This document shows positions 34,384 through 44,059 of a stretch of 64,000 bases of DNA, piece by piece. The position numbers and the translations under genes are program-made. Within the stretch, counting starts at the first letter, position 1; the number at the start of each line of letters is the position of its first letter. Below the pieces are notes generated by a model that ran no database searches, was not told the origin of the DNA, and saw only the letters and a list, made by a program, of their open reading frames with translations. The stretch covers positions 744,001-808,000 of the forward strand of contig NZ_ATUG01000001.1 in the NCBI RefSeq assembly GCF_000420085.1. The letters run 5' to 3'. The DNA comes from Desulfospira joergensenii DSM 10085. Its GTDB lineage: Bacteria; Desulfobacterota; Desulfobacteria; Desulfobacterales; Desulfobacteraceae.

Positions 34384-34550
34384 TTTTACCCCCTCCCTGT
34401 CCAATTTAAATTTAGGAAAAAAGAGGGTACAATTATGTTCCACCCAGCCCGGATCAGGATGGGATCCCAGGATTCTTTGCTTGACTTAAATCGTCCAAAA
34501 CGAGATATTGAAAGGAATACAAAGGCAATTTAACAAGCCGTTCGGGTTGA

Positions 34551-37160
34551 ATGGCGATGACAAATCAGGCAAGTCCTGCCGCAACCGGGAATTTTTTTCG
34601 TTTGGACGAATTAAAAAATCTATTGATTTCCCATGAACAATGGCTCATGGAAAAGATCCTGGACTATGCCAAGCAACAGGGATATACCCGGTATTCTTCC
34701 CCCCTTATCAACGCCTGGCAACTTTCCATTTCAGGCCTGTCCCAAGCCGTTATCCAGGCCATTGATCTTCTGGGCGACCGGCTCCCCGAATTTTCCCCGG
34801 ACGACACCTATACAGAAAATCCCATTGCCCGGTTCGGGATTATTGAAGCCGGCCGCCACCGGAAAAGGGGGATCCGCCTTGAGATGTTTCTGGGACTCTT
34901 AAAGTACTACCGCCAGACCTATCAGGACCTGATCCGGAAAAAAATCAAAGATCATGAAACCAGGTACCGGTGCGACCTCTTCATTGTCCGCTGCTTTGAC
35001 CTTTTTGAACTGGCCCTGTGCGCCGAATGGAACAAAGTTCCCGAAGACCGGATCATTGACGAGCTCCAGAAGACCAACAGGGATCTGACCAATGACAAGA
35101 ACAGATACCTGACCCTGTTTAAAAGCCTTTCCGATCCGGTCTTTCTGGTCGATGCCCAGGGGATGATCCAGAACATCAATCCGGCCGGTACGGACCTGAT
35201 CAAAGCGGGAAAAATCCCCGGGCATGGAGATCCGGGAAGATTCAAGGGAACCGTCCTGGAGACTTTGCTGCCATGGCTCAGCCCGGTTTTTTCTCCGCCC
35301 GCCAGTCCAGGCCTCCGGCCTGAACCCCTTGAAATCAAAATCCGGATTGACAACCGACCCAAAGTCTTCCGGGTGATCCGTTCGGGCATGCTGGATCTAT
35401 CCGGAAAATTTGAAGGCAGCGTGGTGGTGGTTACCGATATCACCGAACAGACCCGGGCACAGGAAGCCCTTAAATTAAATGAAGAAAGGCTGGCCCTGGC
35501 TTTGGAGGCCACCAGCGACGCCATATGGGACTGGAATATCAACAGGAAAAAATCCTTTTTCAGTCCCAGATACTACACCATGCTGGGATATGATCCGGGT
35601 GAATTCCCGCCCACCCGGGAGGCCTGGCAAAGCCTTGTCCACCCCGATGATCTGGAGCGGGTGGAAAGCCTGATTGACCGAAGCCACGATCTGGGCAAGT
35701 CCTTTCAGGTGGATTTCCGTCTCAAAACCAAAACCGGCCAGTGGAAATGGATTCTGAGCCGGGGCAAACTGGTTGCCAGGGACGGTTTTGGCAGGCCGGT
35801 GAGAATGGTGGGAACCCACATGGATCTTACGGACAGACGTCTTATGGAAAAGGCCCTGTCAAAAAGTGAGGCCCTGTTCAGGGGACTCTTTGACAATATG
35901 GGATGCGGAATTGCCCTGCTGGACAAAACCGGGATTGTCCGGAACGCCAATGCCTTTTTTACCCAGATGCTCGGATTCCAGGACTCGGATTCCCTGATCG
36001 GTCAGAACTATTTAAAGCTGCTGGCTCCGGAATTCATGGGTGATGCCAGGGCAGTGCTCCAGGAGTTCTCCGGGGGCGAGATCAAATCCAACCGGGCAGA
36101 CCGTCTGATGCAGGGAAAGGATAAGATGAAGATATGGACGGACCAGGGCCTGTCTCCCATCTATAACCGGAAAAATGAAATTGATACCATTGCCCTGGTC
36201 TGTACCGACATATCAGACCGGGTAAGGACCCGGGAAACCCTTCAGGAGGTCTCGGACCGCCTCACCCTGGCCACGGCTGCCGGCGGAATCGGTGTGTGGG
36301 AGTGGGATGTCAAAAAGAATAAAATGGTCTGGGACAGCCGGATGATGGACATCTACAAGATCAAAGGCCGGGATTTCAGCGGATCTTTTCAGGACTGGAA
36401 AAGGAGGATCCATCCGGAGGATACTCAGGAAACAATCCAGGCCCTGGACCGGGCCGCCAGGGAAGGCGGCCGTTTTAACGGAGAGTTCAGGATCATCCGG
36501 CCCAACAAGACCGTACGGAACATCCGGGGGGCGGCCCTTCCCCAGTTCAATGACAACGGCCTCGTAATCAGAATGATCGGGGTCAACTGGGACATTACGG
36601 ATCTCAAGCAGATGGAAGAGGAGATCCGGATCCTGGCCCTGACCGATCCCCTGACAGGGGCCAATAACCGGCGCAGCTTCATGGAACAGGCCGAAACCGA
36701 ACTGGCCCGTTGCAAAAGGTACAACCATCCTCTTTCCACCCTGATGATCGACATTGATCATTTCAAGGACATCAACGATACCTTCGGCCACCACATGGGA
36801 GATCTGGCCCTGAAATTGCTGACCGAGATCTGTCTCACCGTTCTCAGGGAGAATGATCTTTTCGGAAGGGTCGGAGGGGAAGAATTCTCAGCCGTGCTTG
36901 TGGAAACAAAAGAGAAAAAAGGATTCCAGGTGGCGGAAAGGTTGAGGAAAAAATTGTCCCGGGCGGTTGTGAGCGAGGACGGACAATCCTTCCAGTTTAC
37001 CGTGAGCATCGGCATCGCCGAACTCAATGAAGAAGATACCAAGATTGAAGATGCCCTGAAGAAGTCGGACAGAGCCCTTTACCGGGCCAAGCACCTGGGC
37101 CGGAACCGGGTTGTGGCGGCCTCCCAACTGGACCCGGAAAACAAGAACATTCATTCCTGA
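34551..37160 (+). CDS. Multi-PAS diguanylate cyclase
   Basis: 869-aa cytoplasmic protein. The N-terminal 180 residues form a helical region with no clear family assignment. Four PAS domains follow (about 190-295, 305-425, 435-555 and 565-690), two with PAC-like tails such as RMVGTHMDLTDRRLME. The C-terminal GGDEF domain is active-looking: G775-G-E-E-F779, preceded by an inhibitory I-site R766-E-N-D769. It should make cyclic di-GMP with product feedback. No membrane segment is present, so signals are probably cytoplasmic, perhaps redox or flavin through PAS. The start at ATG 34551 (or 34557) lacks a clear ribosome site. Confidence 0.92.
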   Translation: MAMTNQASPAATGNFFRLDELKNLLISHEQWLMEKILDYAKQQGYTRYSSPLINAWQLSISGLSQAVIQAIDLLGDRLPEFSPDDTYTENPIARFGIIEAGRHRKRGIRLEMFLGLLKYYRQTYQDLIRKKIKDHETRYRCDLFIVRCFDLFELALCAEWNKVPEDRIIDELQKTNRDLTNDKNRYLTLFKSLSDPVFLVDAQGMIQNINPAGTDLIKAGKIPGHGDPGRFKGTVLETLLPWLSPVFSPPASPGLRPEPLEIKIRIDNRPKVFRVIRSGMLDLSGKFEGSVVVVTDITEQTRAQEALKLNEERLALALEATSDAIWDWNINRKKSFFSPRYYTMLGYDPGEFPPTREAWQSLVHPDDLERVESLIDRSHDLGKSFQVDFRLKTKTGQWKWILSRGKLVARDGFGRPVRMVGTHMDLTDRRLMEKALSKSEALFRGLFDNMGCGIALLDKTGIVRNANAFFTQMLGFQDSDSLIGQNYLKLLAPEFMGDARAVLQEFSGGEIKSNRADRLMQGKDKMKIWTDQGLSPIYNRKNEIDTIALVCTDISDRVRTRETLQEVSDRLTLATAAGGIGVWEWDVKKNKMVWDSRMMDIYKIKGRDFSGSFQDWKRRIHPEDTQETIQALDRAAREGGRFNGEFRIIRPNKTVRNIRGAALPQFNDNGLVIRMIGVNWDITDLKQMEEEIRILALTDPLTGANNRRSFMEQAETELARCKRYNHPLSTLMIDIDHFKDINDTFGHHMGDLALKLLTEICLTVLRENDLFGRVGGEEFSAVLVETKEKKGFQVAERLRKKLSRAVVSEDGQSFQFTVSIGIAELNEEDTKIEDALKKSDRALYRAKHLGRNRVVAASQLDPENKNIHS

Positions 37161-37278
37161 TCCGAGACCGCCTGCACCCGGACCGGAATCCGGTCTTGAT
37201 CAACAAACCATATTCATAAAAAATTTATGCATAGCACAAAAAACAATGCTATAAAATATATTAAACCCAAATACATCC

Positions 37279-37307
37279 TTGACATTTAAAAAAAACAAGG
37301 GCTATTA
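37279..37307 (+). promoter_or_regulatory. Candidate promoter of the MttB-family gene
   Basis: TTGACA (37279-37284), 17 bases, then CTATTA (37302-37307) lies 43 bases before ATG 37351. The -35 is perfect and the -10 is weak. The start has a good AGGAGGG site. Confidence 0.5.
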
Positions 37308-37350
37308 CTTTCTAAGATCCGTTTAAAAACTTTCAATTTCAGGAGGGAAC

Positions 37351-38805
37351 ATGATCAACTCGGGATCCATCCAGGCAGGCCAGCCCTTTCTTAAAATCCT
37401 AACCCAGGACCAGATATACGAGATCCGACGGGCCGCCTTTGACCTCATGTACAGCACGGGGTTCAAGGTTCTCCATGCCGGGGCAAGAAAGATGCTCAAA
37501 AAGGCCGGAGCCGTTGTAAAGGGCGAGCGGGTAAGGGTTCCCGAGTTCATCGTCAAGCAGTGCCTGGCAACGGCCCCCAACGGATTTACCCTTTACGACC
37601 GCAACGGGAACCGGGCCCTGGAGGTGGAAGGCCGGAAAAGCTATTACGGAACCTCCACGGGAAGCCCCCGGACCAAGGATGCCCGGACCGGTGAAATCCA
37701 TCCCACAACCGTGGAAGATATCGGCATCGGAGCCAGGGTGGCCGATGCCTGTGAGCACATCGACTGGGTCATGCCCATGGGCTCATCCCAGGATGTCCCC
37801 TCCATTGCCGCGGATCTCTATGAATTCGAAGCCGTGGTCACCAATACGATAAAACCCATCGTATTTATCGGGTACTCGGGCAGGGGAACGGAACTGGTTC
37901 TGGAAATGGCGGCCGAGGTTGCCGGCGGCATGGACAACTTAAGGCAAAAGCCCTTTTTGGCCCTCTATCCCGAGCCCATCTCCCCCCTGGTCCAGCCCGA
38001 AGAAACCATTGACCGGATCTTTGCCGCGGCCGATCATTTCATTCCCCAGGTCCCCGGACCCGCTGTCCAGATGGGGGCCACAGGCCCCATGACCATGGCC
38101 GGGGTGATCACTCTGATCACGGCGGAATCCCTCATGTGCCTGGTTCTGGCCCAGCTTCGGCAGCCGGGTTGCCCGGTCTGCCTCTCCGGAAATGTCCAGA
38201 TCCTGAACATGTCCTCGGGGGTATTCGGGGTGGGATACCCGGAGATGAGCCTGGGGATATGCGCCCAGGCAGAAGTGGCCCAGTCCTTTGATCTTCCCAC
38301 CTGGGGCTATGCCGGATGCAGCGATTCAAAAAGCGTGGATGCCCAGGCCGGCCTTGAAAGCGGGTTCTCCATCATCACCCAGGCCCTGTCCGGCCTTAAC
38401 CTGATCCATGATGTGGGATACCTTGACCAGGCCATGGTCTGCTCCCCGGCCCAGCTGGTCCTGGGCAACGAAGCCATCGGAATGGCCCGGAAATTCATGG
38501 AGGGCATCCGGGTGGACCAGGAGACCATTGCCCGCCAGGTCATCGATGATATCGGACCGGGAGGCCATTTCCTGGCCCATGGACATACCCTGGCCCATTG
38601 CCGGAATGCAGTATGGAACTCCCGGCTCCTGACCCGGGAACCCTATGAAAAATGGCAGGCCAAGGGGGAAAAGGATATGGCCCAAAGGATCCAGGAGCGG
38701 CTGGCCCAGATTCTGGACAGCCATAAGGTCCCCCCCCTGGATGACAGGATACTGGCAAAAATCCGGGAAATCCGGGAAGCCGGGGCCAAAGAGCTCACTG
38801 CCTGA
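37351..38805 (+). CDS. MttB-superfamily methyltransferase without pyrrolysine
   Basis: 484-aa protein of the trimethylamine methyltransferase superfamily (MttB/MtgB). Typical segments: STGFKVLHAGARKMLKKAG, SYYGTSTGSPRT, the HAHGHTLAHCRNA-like GHFLAHGHTLAHCRN and the region LGICAQAEVAQSF. It is full length with no in-frame TAG, so it belongs to the non-pyrrolysine branch, whose known members demethylate quaternary amines such as glycine betaine, proline betaine or carnitine with a corrinoid protein. No corrinoid protein or methyl-acceptor gene is adjacent. The gene stands alone and its substrate is open. Confidence 0.85.
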   Translation: MINSGSIQAGQPFLKILTQDQIYEIRRAAFDLMYSTGFKVLHAGARKMLKKAGAVVKGERVRVPEFIVKQCLATAPNGFTLYDRNGNRALEVEGRKSYYGTSTGSPRTKDARTGEIHPTTVEDIGIGARVADACEHIDWVMPMGSSQDVPSIAADLYEFEAVVTNTIKPIVFIGYSGRGTELVLEMAAEVAGGMDNLRQKPFLALYPEPISPLVQPEETIDRIFAAADHFIPQVPGPAVQMGATGPMTMAGVITLITAESLMCLVLAQLRQPGCPVCLSGNVQILNMSSGVFGVGYPEMSLGICAQAEVAQSFDLPTWGYAGCSDSKSVDAQAGLESGFSIITQALSGLNLIHDVGYLDQAMVCSPAQLVLGNEAIGMARKFMEGIRVDQETIARQVIDDIGPGGHFLAHGHTLAHCRNAVWNSRLLTREPYEKWQAKGEKDMAQRIQERLAQILDSHKVPPLDDRILAKIREIREAGAKELTA

Positions 38806-38810
38806 AAAAT

Positions 38811-38832
38811 CCTGAACCCCTTTCTGTTCAGG
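38811..38832 (+). terminator. Weak hairpin after the MttB-family gene
   Basis: CCTGAAC (38811-38817) pairs with GTTCAGG (38826-38832) just after the stop codon; there is no T-run, so it is a weak terminator at best. Confidence 0.4.
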
Positions 38833-38930
38833 CCGATTGACATTGAGTCTGATTCTTTGTAGAACCCTGGGACAAAAAAAAGACGGGATTGTTTATCCAT
38901 CCGGAACAGCAGAAAATCAAGGAAGGGGCA

Positions 38931-39632
38931 GTGGGGAAAAAAAAGAGACCCGGGATCATCATCTGGATCTGGAAAATGCTTTTCAAGCTTGTCCTGGTTC
39001 TGGTACTTCTCTCTCTTTGTCAGGTCCTGTTCTTCGGGTATTTCAATCCCCCGGTCACCGTGAACATGATCTGGGAAAGGCTCTCCTTTGAAATCTGGGA
39101 AACCCGGTATGTAAAACCCGTCTATGTCTGGCAGGACATTGAAGAGATTTCCCCCTCTCTCAAAAGGGCCGTCATGGCCTCTGAAGACCAGAGGTTCCTG
39201 ATCCATAACGGATTTGACTTCCAGGAAATAAAAATCGTCATCAGGGATATGGTGGAAAAGCAGACCTTCCGGGGGGCATCCACCATTACCATGCAGGCGG
39301 CCCGGTCCCTGTTTCTTCCGGCCTCGAGGAATCCCCTGCGAAAGATGGCCGAAGCCTGGTACACCCTTCTCATGGAATTATTCTGGGATAAAAAAAGGAT
39401 CCTGGAGATCTATTTAAACACGGTGGACTGGGGCACCGGCGTGGTCGGAGCCCAGGCCGGGGCCAGGAAATATTTCTCAACCGATGCCGGAGGACTCAGC
39501 CGCAGCCAGGCCGCCCTGATGGCGGCGGTTCTTCCCAGCCCCCACAAATGGTCGGTTACCCATCCCAGCGCCCACGTAAAAGACCGCCAGCGAAGAATTC
39601 TCAGGGATATGGGGAAGATGCGCCTGCCCTGA
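38931..39632 (+). CDS. mtgA: Monofunctional biosynthetic peptidoglycan transglycosylase MtgA
   Basis: 233-aa inner-membrane enzyme with one N-terminal anchor (IIIWIWKMLFKLVLVLVLL) and a GT51 domain in the periplasm. GT51 motifs are intact: catalytic Glu in MASEDQRFLIHNGFD, the GASTITMQAAR loop, RKMAEAWYTLLMELFWDKKR and EIYLNTVDWGTGVVGAQ. It polymerises lipid II into glycan strands. The GTG at 38931 with AAGGAAGGGG is preferred; the frame opens at 38889 with no ribosome site. The PPIase gene converges on it with a 6-base gap. Confidence 0.93.
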   Translation: MGKKKRPGIIIWIWKMLFKLVLVLVLLSLCQVLFFGYFNPPVTVNMIWERLSFEIWETRYVKPVYVWQDIEEISPSLKRAVMASEDQRFLIHNGFDFQEIKIVIRDMVEKQTFRGASTITMQAARSLFLPASRNPLRKMAEAWYTLLMELFWDKKRILEIYLNTVDWGTGVVGAQAGARKYFSTDAGGLSRSQAALMAAVLPSPHKWSVTHPSAHVKDRQRRILRDMGKMRLP

Positions 39633-39638
39633 CCGAAA

Positions 39639-40685
39639 CTATTGTAAGTCGACCAGCTCCACGTCAAAGATCAGAGTCGCCCTGGGCGGAATCACTCCGG
39701 GATATCCGGATTCTCCATAGGCCAGGGGATAGGGAATGATCAGCCGGCGCTGCTCTCCCTTTTTCATGCCGGCGATCCCCAGATCCCAGCCCCGGATCAC
39801 CTCCCCTTTTCCCAGGTTGAACTGGAACGGGGTTCCCCGGTCCCGGGAGCTGTCGAATTTTTTCCCGTTTTCCAAAAGTCCGGTATAATGAACGCTGGCC
39901 CGGCCCCCCTTTTTCACCCCTGCACCGGTTCCCGGCTTAAGAACCACGTAAAGGAGCCCCGGATCCACGGACACGGCATCGGGGTATTTGGCCCTCATCT
40001 TTTCCTTGAATGCGGCAAGATCCTTTTCCCGGCGGGCCATCTTTTCCTGTTTCCGTTCCCGGATAATGGCGTCAAAAGAAGCCTGATCCGTCTTAAACGC
40101 TTCTGCTTCCTTTCCCTTCCTGAGAATGGTCAAATGGATGATCCTGTCCCTCTTTTGAATGGCATCCACCACGTTCTGCCCCTTGACCACCTTTCCGAAT
40201 ACCGCATGCTTAAAATCGAGCCACGGGGTGGCCTTATGGGTGATGAAGAACTGGCTTCCATTGGTATTGGGGCCGGAATTGGCCATGGACAGGATGCCCG
40301 GAGAGTCATGCTTCAATGAGGGATGAAATTCATCGGGGAATCGGTAGCCCGGCCCTCCCCTGCCCGTTCCTTCGGGATCTCCCCCCTGGATCATGAAATC
40401 GGGAATCACCCGGTGAAAGCTCAGACCGTCATAGAACTTTTTCCCGGGTGCCTGATTGGAGTCTTTGGTTCCTTCAGCCAGACCGGCAAAATTGATCACG
40501 GTCAAGGGAACCTCCTTATAAAAAAGCTTGGCCAGGATCATCCCCTTGGTGGTTTCAAACCGGGCGTAGAGCCCGTCCGGAAGTTCCTCCGCCTGGGCGG
40601 AAAACGAAAGAGCAAAAAGACAAAAGAGGAAAAGAAACAACGCCTTTCCCCCTTGCACTATACTTTTAATAACCTGAATCTTCAT
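39639..40685 (-). CDS. Secreted cyclophilin-FKBP fusion peptidyl-prolyl isomerase
   Basis: 348-aa protein with a signal peptide ([20 protein letters not shown], cleaved near residue 33), an N-terminal cyclophilin domain (about 40-195; [19 protein letters not shown] and [16 protein letters not shown]) and a C-terminal FKBP domain (about 255-348; [51 protein letters not shown]). A charged coiled linker joins them. Having both isomerase folds in one chain is known but uncommon. It should catalyse proline isomerisation of exported proteins. It is transcribed alone. Confidence 0.92.
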   Translation of the reverse strand: MKIQVIKSIVQGGKALFLFLFCLFALSFSAQAEELPDGLYARFETTKGMILAKLFYKEVPLTVINFAGLAEGTKDSNQAPGKKFYDGLSFHRVIPDFMIQGGDPEGTGRGGPGYRFPDEFHPSLKHDSPGILSMANSGPNTNGSQFFITHKATPWLDFKHAVFGKVVKGQNVVDAIQKRDRIIHLTILRKGKEAEAFKTDQASFDAIIRERKQEKMARREKDLAAFKEKMRAKYPDAVSVDPGLLYVVLKPGTGAGVKKGGRASVHYTGLLENGKKFDSSRDRGTPFQFNLGKGEVIRGWDLGIAGMKKGEQRRLIIPYPLAYGESGYPGVIPPRATLIFDVELVDLQ

Positions 40686-41162
40686 GATATATCCTTAGGA
40701 TCAACTTCTTCATTCCATTTCAGGACCGCCGCCGGAAAAAAGGGAGAGCCCCTTCCATTTTTCCCAATGCCCTTACCCTTCAAGTGTGGAGGTCCTTTTT
40801 GTACAAATAACCTTAAGAAATATGGCATACCCTCGGCTGAAAGTAAACGACGGATGTCTCATGGTATCTCTTTTAAAAATAGGGAGAATATAAATTTGAT
40901 TTTTGATATTCCCCGGCTGTCATGAGAATGGACTATATGGGTTTTTATGGCCTGGGATCAGTCATAACATATGGTGTGGGGATTTTATTCAAAGAGCTGA
41001 GTCTGTATACTAGGATTGCCCGCTTTATAGCTTCACGTTTTTTAACGAAAGTTGAGATTATCATTAAATTATAATATAATATACCCCACTCTTGTTTAAG
41101 AATGATCATTCTAATCTTACAGACTATTGAAATAGAAACCCATTGATATCGAAGGACTAATT
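40686..41162. other. Non-coding stretch at the left side of the AT-rich region
   Basis: 477 bases with no supportable gene. Base composition shifts toward AT from about 40.8 kb onward, marking the likely left edge of the accessory region. No tRNA, integrase or repeat of the tRNA-His 3' end was found here. A 14-base palindrome (see 41099) lies near its right end. Confidence 0.4.
41099..41112. promoter_or_regulatory. 14-bp perfect palindrome
   Basis: AGAATGATCATTCT lies about 50 bases before the membrane-protein start at 41163 and just after a very AT-rich, promoter-like stretch. It is a possible operator. Confidence 0.4.
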
Positions 41163-41573
41163 ATGGACGTTCAATATATCAACTTCTTTTCCGTAGTTTT
41201 TGTTACTTTTTTTCTATCCGCATTCATCGGGAAAAAAAACCCAATTATAGCTGCTGTAATGTGCACTCTTTTGGTTGCATTTATCGCTTATCGTATGAAT
41301 GAATTTAATTTTGCTATTATTTATTATTTGGTTTTATGTTTCATATCCTGCTTTTTCTGGTCTGTTCTCTTTCGGTGGGTAACTCAAAAAAATCATATAG
41401 ATCCCCATAGTGATACACTCAAATTTATTATTGGATTCAGCTCTGGAAGAGGAGATAGAAACACAACTATTATATCTTCCCAAAAAAGCAAAATAGTGAC
41501 CGATGGAGACAAATCATGGGAACGCAACATATTAGACCGTCTGGGGCAGTTTCGCCGTTTTAGAAAGCGATAG
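41163..41573 (+). CDS. Hypothetical membrane protein (136 aa)
   Basis: Unrecognised. Three to four hydrophobic segments lie in the first 85 residues (FFSVVFVTFFLSAFIG; IAAVMCTLLVAFIAY; FAIIYYLVLCFISCFFW), then a charged cytoplasmic tail of about 50 residues ending in RRFRKR. Codon use is AT-rich compared with genes to the left, which fits acquired DNA. ATG 41163 has a weak AAGGA site. Confidence 0.6.
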   Translation: MDVQYINFFSVVFVTFFLSAFIGKKNPIIAAVMCTLLVAFIAYRMNEFNFAIIYYLVLCFISCFFWSVLFRWVTQKNHIDPHSDTLKFIIGFSSGRGDRNTTIISSQKSKIVTDGDKSWERNILDRLGQFRRFRKR

Positions 41574-41824
41574 CTGTGTCTATCATTAAAGGCTTTTTCC
41601 AACTCATCAGCTTTCTGATAAAAAATGTCTGCAAGCTGGAGATCAGGCTGCCAATCACGACGATGCCCCGGATCCCCTTCCCGGTCAGAACTCTTCCCTG
41701 TTCCCATTCAATTTTCATTTATTGCAAAGCCCCAGCGGAAACTATCGTTTGCCGCTCTATTGAATTTATGGTAGGTTTCGTCTCTCAAAAATATCTAACA
41801 AACTTCTGAACAAGGATCCTTGCC

Positions 41825-42859
41825 ATGGCCTTTGCTCAAGTCAATAATGAATTTTCGAAAAACCGCAGACGTTCGCGTGTACCTGAAAAAATTAAGGAAA
41901 AATTCAGACAGCCTCGAGTCGCTGCCGCGTGGCGGTTCATCTGGCGACAGTCTCAGATTGTGGTGGGCAGCCTGGTGGCGGCCCTCGGATTCGTACTCTT
42001 TCAGGTTCCTTTTAATCTGGCGGCCGGCGGTATCTCCGGTGTGGGCATTATTCTCAACCATTTCACCGGATTCCCGGTAGGATTGACCGTTCTTGCCCTA
42101 AATATCCCGCTTGTGGTTCTCGGTTTTTTCTACCTGGGGAGATGGCGGTTTGTCTATTCCACTGTAATGTCGGTGATCTGCTTCTCACTGGGGACGGATC
42201 TTTTCAACCATTACCTGCCACAGCTCAACGCCACCTGGCCAATTACCGGGGATATGCTTCTGGCCTCCATCTATGCCGGGGTACTTTTCGGCATCGGTAT
42301 AGGGATGGTCTACCGGGCCGGGGGTACGGCCGGTGGTTCTTCCATTCCGGCCCGGATCATCTATGAGCGTCTGGGATATCCCATGTCCCAATGCTATTTA
42401 TTTACTGACGGCACCATTATCCTGATAGCCGGTATCATCTTCAACTGGGAAGTGGCGCTGCTGGCAACCCTGACCCTGGTGCTGTGCGGCGTGTTCTCCG
42501 ATTTTATTCTGGAGGGGATTTCCCAGGTTCGAACCGCCACCATCGTAACTCAAAGGCCTGATGATGTCCGGTGGGCCATTCTTCATCAACTTCGACGGGG
42601 GGTTACCCTCTGGCCCATTGAGGGCGGCTATTCAAGAAATCCCAGGACCATGGTGTTCTGTACGGTACTCCGTTCCCGGGTGGCGGATTTGAAATATGCC
42701 ATCGCCACGGTGGATCCGGATGCCTTTATGGTTATCGGGGTGGCTCAGCAGGTGGTCGGGGGATACGGCCAGCCCATGCCGGCGGCAAACAACGGCAGCA
42801 ACGCTTCACCGGAAAGCGATGTGGCCAAGACGCCGGTATCAACTTCCTCTTCGGGTTAG
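41825..42859 (+). CDS. YitT-family (DUF161/DUF2179) membrane protein
   Basis: 344-aa protein. Five or six membrane segments (about 45-200) include AAGGISGVGIILNHFTGFPVG and GIGIGMVYRAGGTAGGSSI, the family signature, followed by the cytosolic DUF2179 domain (about 235-305; HQLRRGVTLWPIEGGYSRNP, VDPDAFMVIGVAQQVVGGY). The N-terminal 35 residues are basic and the last 25 are Ser/Ala/Asn-rich. Function is unknown; members are proposed transporters. ATG 41825 has AAGGA upstream. GC content is closer to the core chromosome than the flanking genes. Confidence 0.88.
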   Translation: MAFAQVNNEFSKNRRRSRVPEKIKEKFRQPRVAAAWRFIWRQSQIVVGSLVAALGFVLFQVPFNLAAGGISGVGIILNHFTGFPVGLTVLALNIPLVVLGFFYLGRWRFVYSTVMSVICFSLGTDLFNHYLPQLNATWPITGDMLLASIYAGVLFGIGIGMVYRAGGTAGGSSIPARIIYERLGYPMSQCYLFTDGTIILIAGIIFNWEVALLATLTLVLCGVFSDFILEGISQVRTATIVTQRPDDVRWAILHQLRRGVTLWPIEGGYSRNPRTMVFCTVLRSRVADLKYAIATVDPDAFMVIGVAQQVVGGYGQPMPAANNGSNASPESDVAKTPVSTSSSG

Positions 42860-43223
42860 GATAGCCGGCCCCGGACAAAATACGATCCATACATCATGGC
42901 TGTCAGGCCATTTGGATAAAATCTATAGTCATAATTTTAGTGAACGGCAGGACTATAATATTACTCCGGCAAATAAATACATGAACACTTTAACAAGGAT
43001 AGCACTGAGAATAGCTATAAACAGTACATTTGTTAAAATAATCTCTGCTAAATAATCGGCTATTTAATTGCCATGTTAATATATTTAAACTGATAGTTGA
43101 TTTTTTCGGCAAGGGATGTTTAACCTTCAATTCAGTTGAGTATTATAAAATATTCGGCTATTCATGATATTCGAACCCATTTAATTATTTATTCATCAAT
43201 CCCTCAAAAAAAGGAGAACCAAA
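42860..43223. other. Non-coding AT-rich stretch
   Basis: 364 bases with no gene, repeat or terminator that I can support; the ribosome site AAAGGAG of the next gene lies at its end. Confidence 0.4.
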
Positions 43224-43667
43224 ATGAAAAGAATTTCTGTACTTGTGGCGGCAGTCCTTTTAACCGGAATGCTGGTAATTGGCGTGATTAGTGAGGCACT
43301 AGCAGAATCGTATAGGGATGGAGTACTCCTTCATATCAGTCACGGCAAAGATGATCCCCACCGTTTATTGATGGCTCTGAATATGGCAAACATGATGGCC
43401 GTTGATCACGATGTTCTCGTTTACTTCGACATCAAAGCAGTTAATGCGGTTCTATCGGATTCAGAAAACATTACTTTTTCACATTTTCCTTCGTCAAAGG
43501 AATCTTTGACAGCTCTTAAAGCCAAAAAAGTGATCCTCATGGCTTGCCCCGGATGTCTAAAAGCGGCAGGAAAAAGCAAAGACGATTTAGCCGATGGCAT
43601 CCAGATCGCAGATAAAAAGCTTTTCTTCTCTTTTACAAAGGGGCGGATATTGACCTTGGATTACTGA
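43224..43667 (+). CDS. Exported DsrE-family protein
   Basis: 147-aa protein with a signal peptide (VLVAAVLLTGMLVIGVI, cleavage likely after ALA near residue 27) and a DsrE/DsrF-like domain (about 33-140). GVLLHISHGKDDPHRLLMALNMA and the Cys pair in LMACPGCLKAAG are typical, although family proteins in sulfur relay are normally cytosolic. A periplasmic location suggests binding of a sulfur compound or thiol. Strong ribosome site (AAAAGGAGAA) before ATG 43224. It stands alone. Confidence 0.78.
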   Translation: MKRISVLVAAVLLTGMLVIGVISEALAESYRDGVLLHISHGKDDPHRLLMALNMANMMAVDHDVLVYFDIKAVNAVLSDSENITFSHFPSSKESLTALKAKKVILMACPGCLKAAGKSKDDLADGIQIADKKLFFSFTKGRILTLDY

Positions 43668-43727
43668 TTGCTGGCAAATCAGATTTTATAACAAATTCAA
43701 CCATGTATAAAATTGAATTTTTAGGAT

Positions 43728-43790
43728 GGGCTTGTAATGAAACCCGAAGTAAGGTTAATCTCCAATTAAGTTGATTTTCGGGTTTAGCCC
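43728..43790. repeat. Long imperfect inverted repeat
   Basis: GGGCT...AACCCGAA (43728-43748) pairs with TTCGGGTT.AGCCC (43777-43790). It is non-coding and lies between the DsrE-like gene and the direct repeat at 43905. It may be a terminator-like structure or part of a mobile-element end. Confidence 0.45.
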
Positions 43791-43904
43791 AAGCGGTCTT
43801 CACTTGGTTGGTTATCATTAAAATTTTCAGGATATGCGGTTAGCAGTCAGATAATAAACGGATAAACGGACAACCGCTCAATTACTTGTTAAATTAAGCC
43901 CTTC

Positions 43905-44033
43905 GGGCGGACGATGGAGAGAAAACTTACTTTTACCCAAGGGAAAATATCGTGCCAGATCGAACCGGAAATCGGGTTAATTTAACAATTAAGTTGAAGT
44001 CGGGCATCACCGTTGAAGATTTTTTTTTGGCTG
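43905..44033 (+). repeat. Direct repeat copy A flanking the IS1182-like element
   Basis: About 130 bases sharing blocks with copy B at 45910: GGGCGGAC, CTTTTACCCAAGGGA, ATCGTGC, AATCGGGTT, AACAA.TAAG.TGAAG, GCATC and a run of eight or nine T followed by GCTG or GGCTG. It is non-coding. The IS1182-like element lies between the two copies. Confidence 0.65.
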
Positions 44034-44059
44034 TTCAGCAGCCGCTTAACTTAAATGTT

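Noticed and set aside
37351..38805. Pyrrolysine-containing trimethylamine methyltransferase
   Set aside because: The frame is full length with no in-frame TAG, so it is of the non-pyrrolysine type.
40686..41162. Left attachment site matching the tRNA-His 3' end
   Set aside because: No copy of the tRNA 3' sequence could be found here or elsewhere in the window.
43728..44050. CRISPR array
   Set aside because: The repeats are long, few and imperfect, with no regular spacers and no cas genes.
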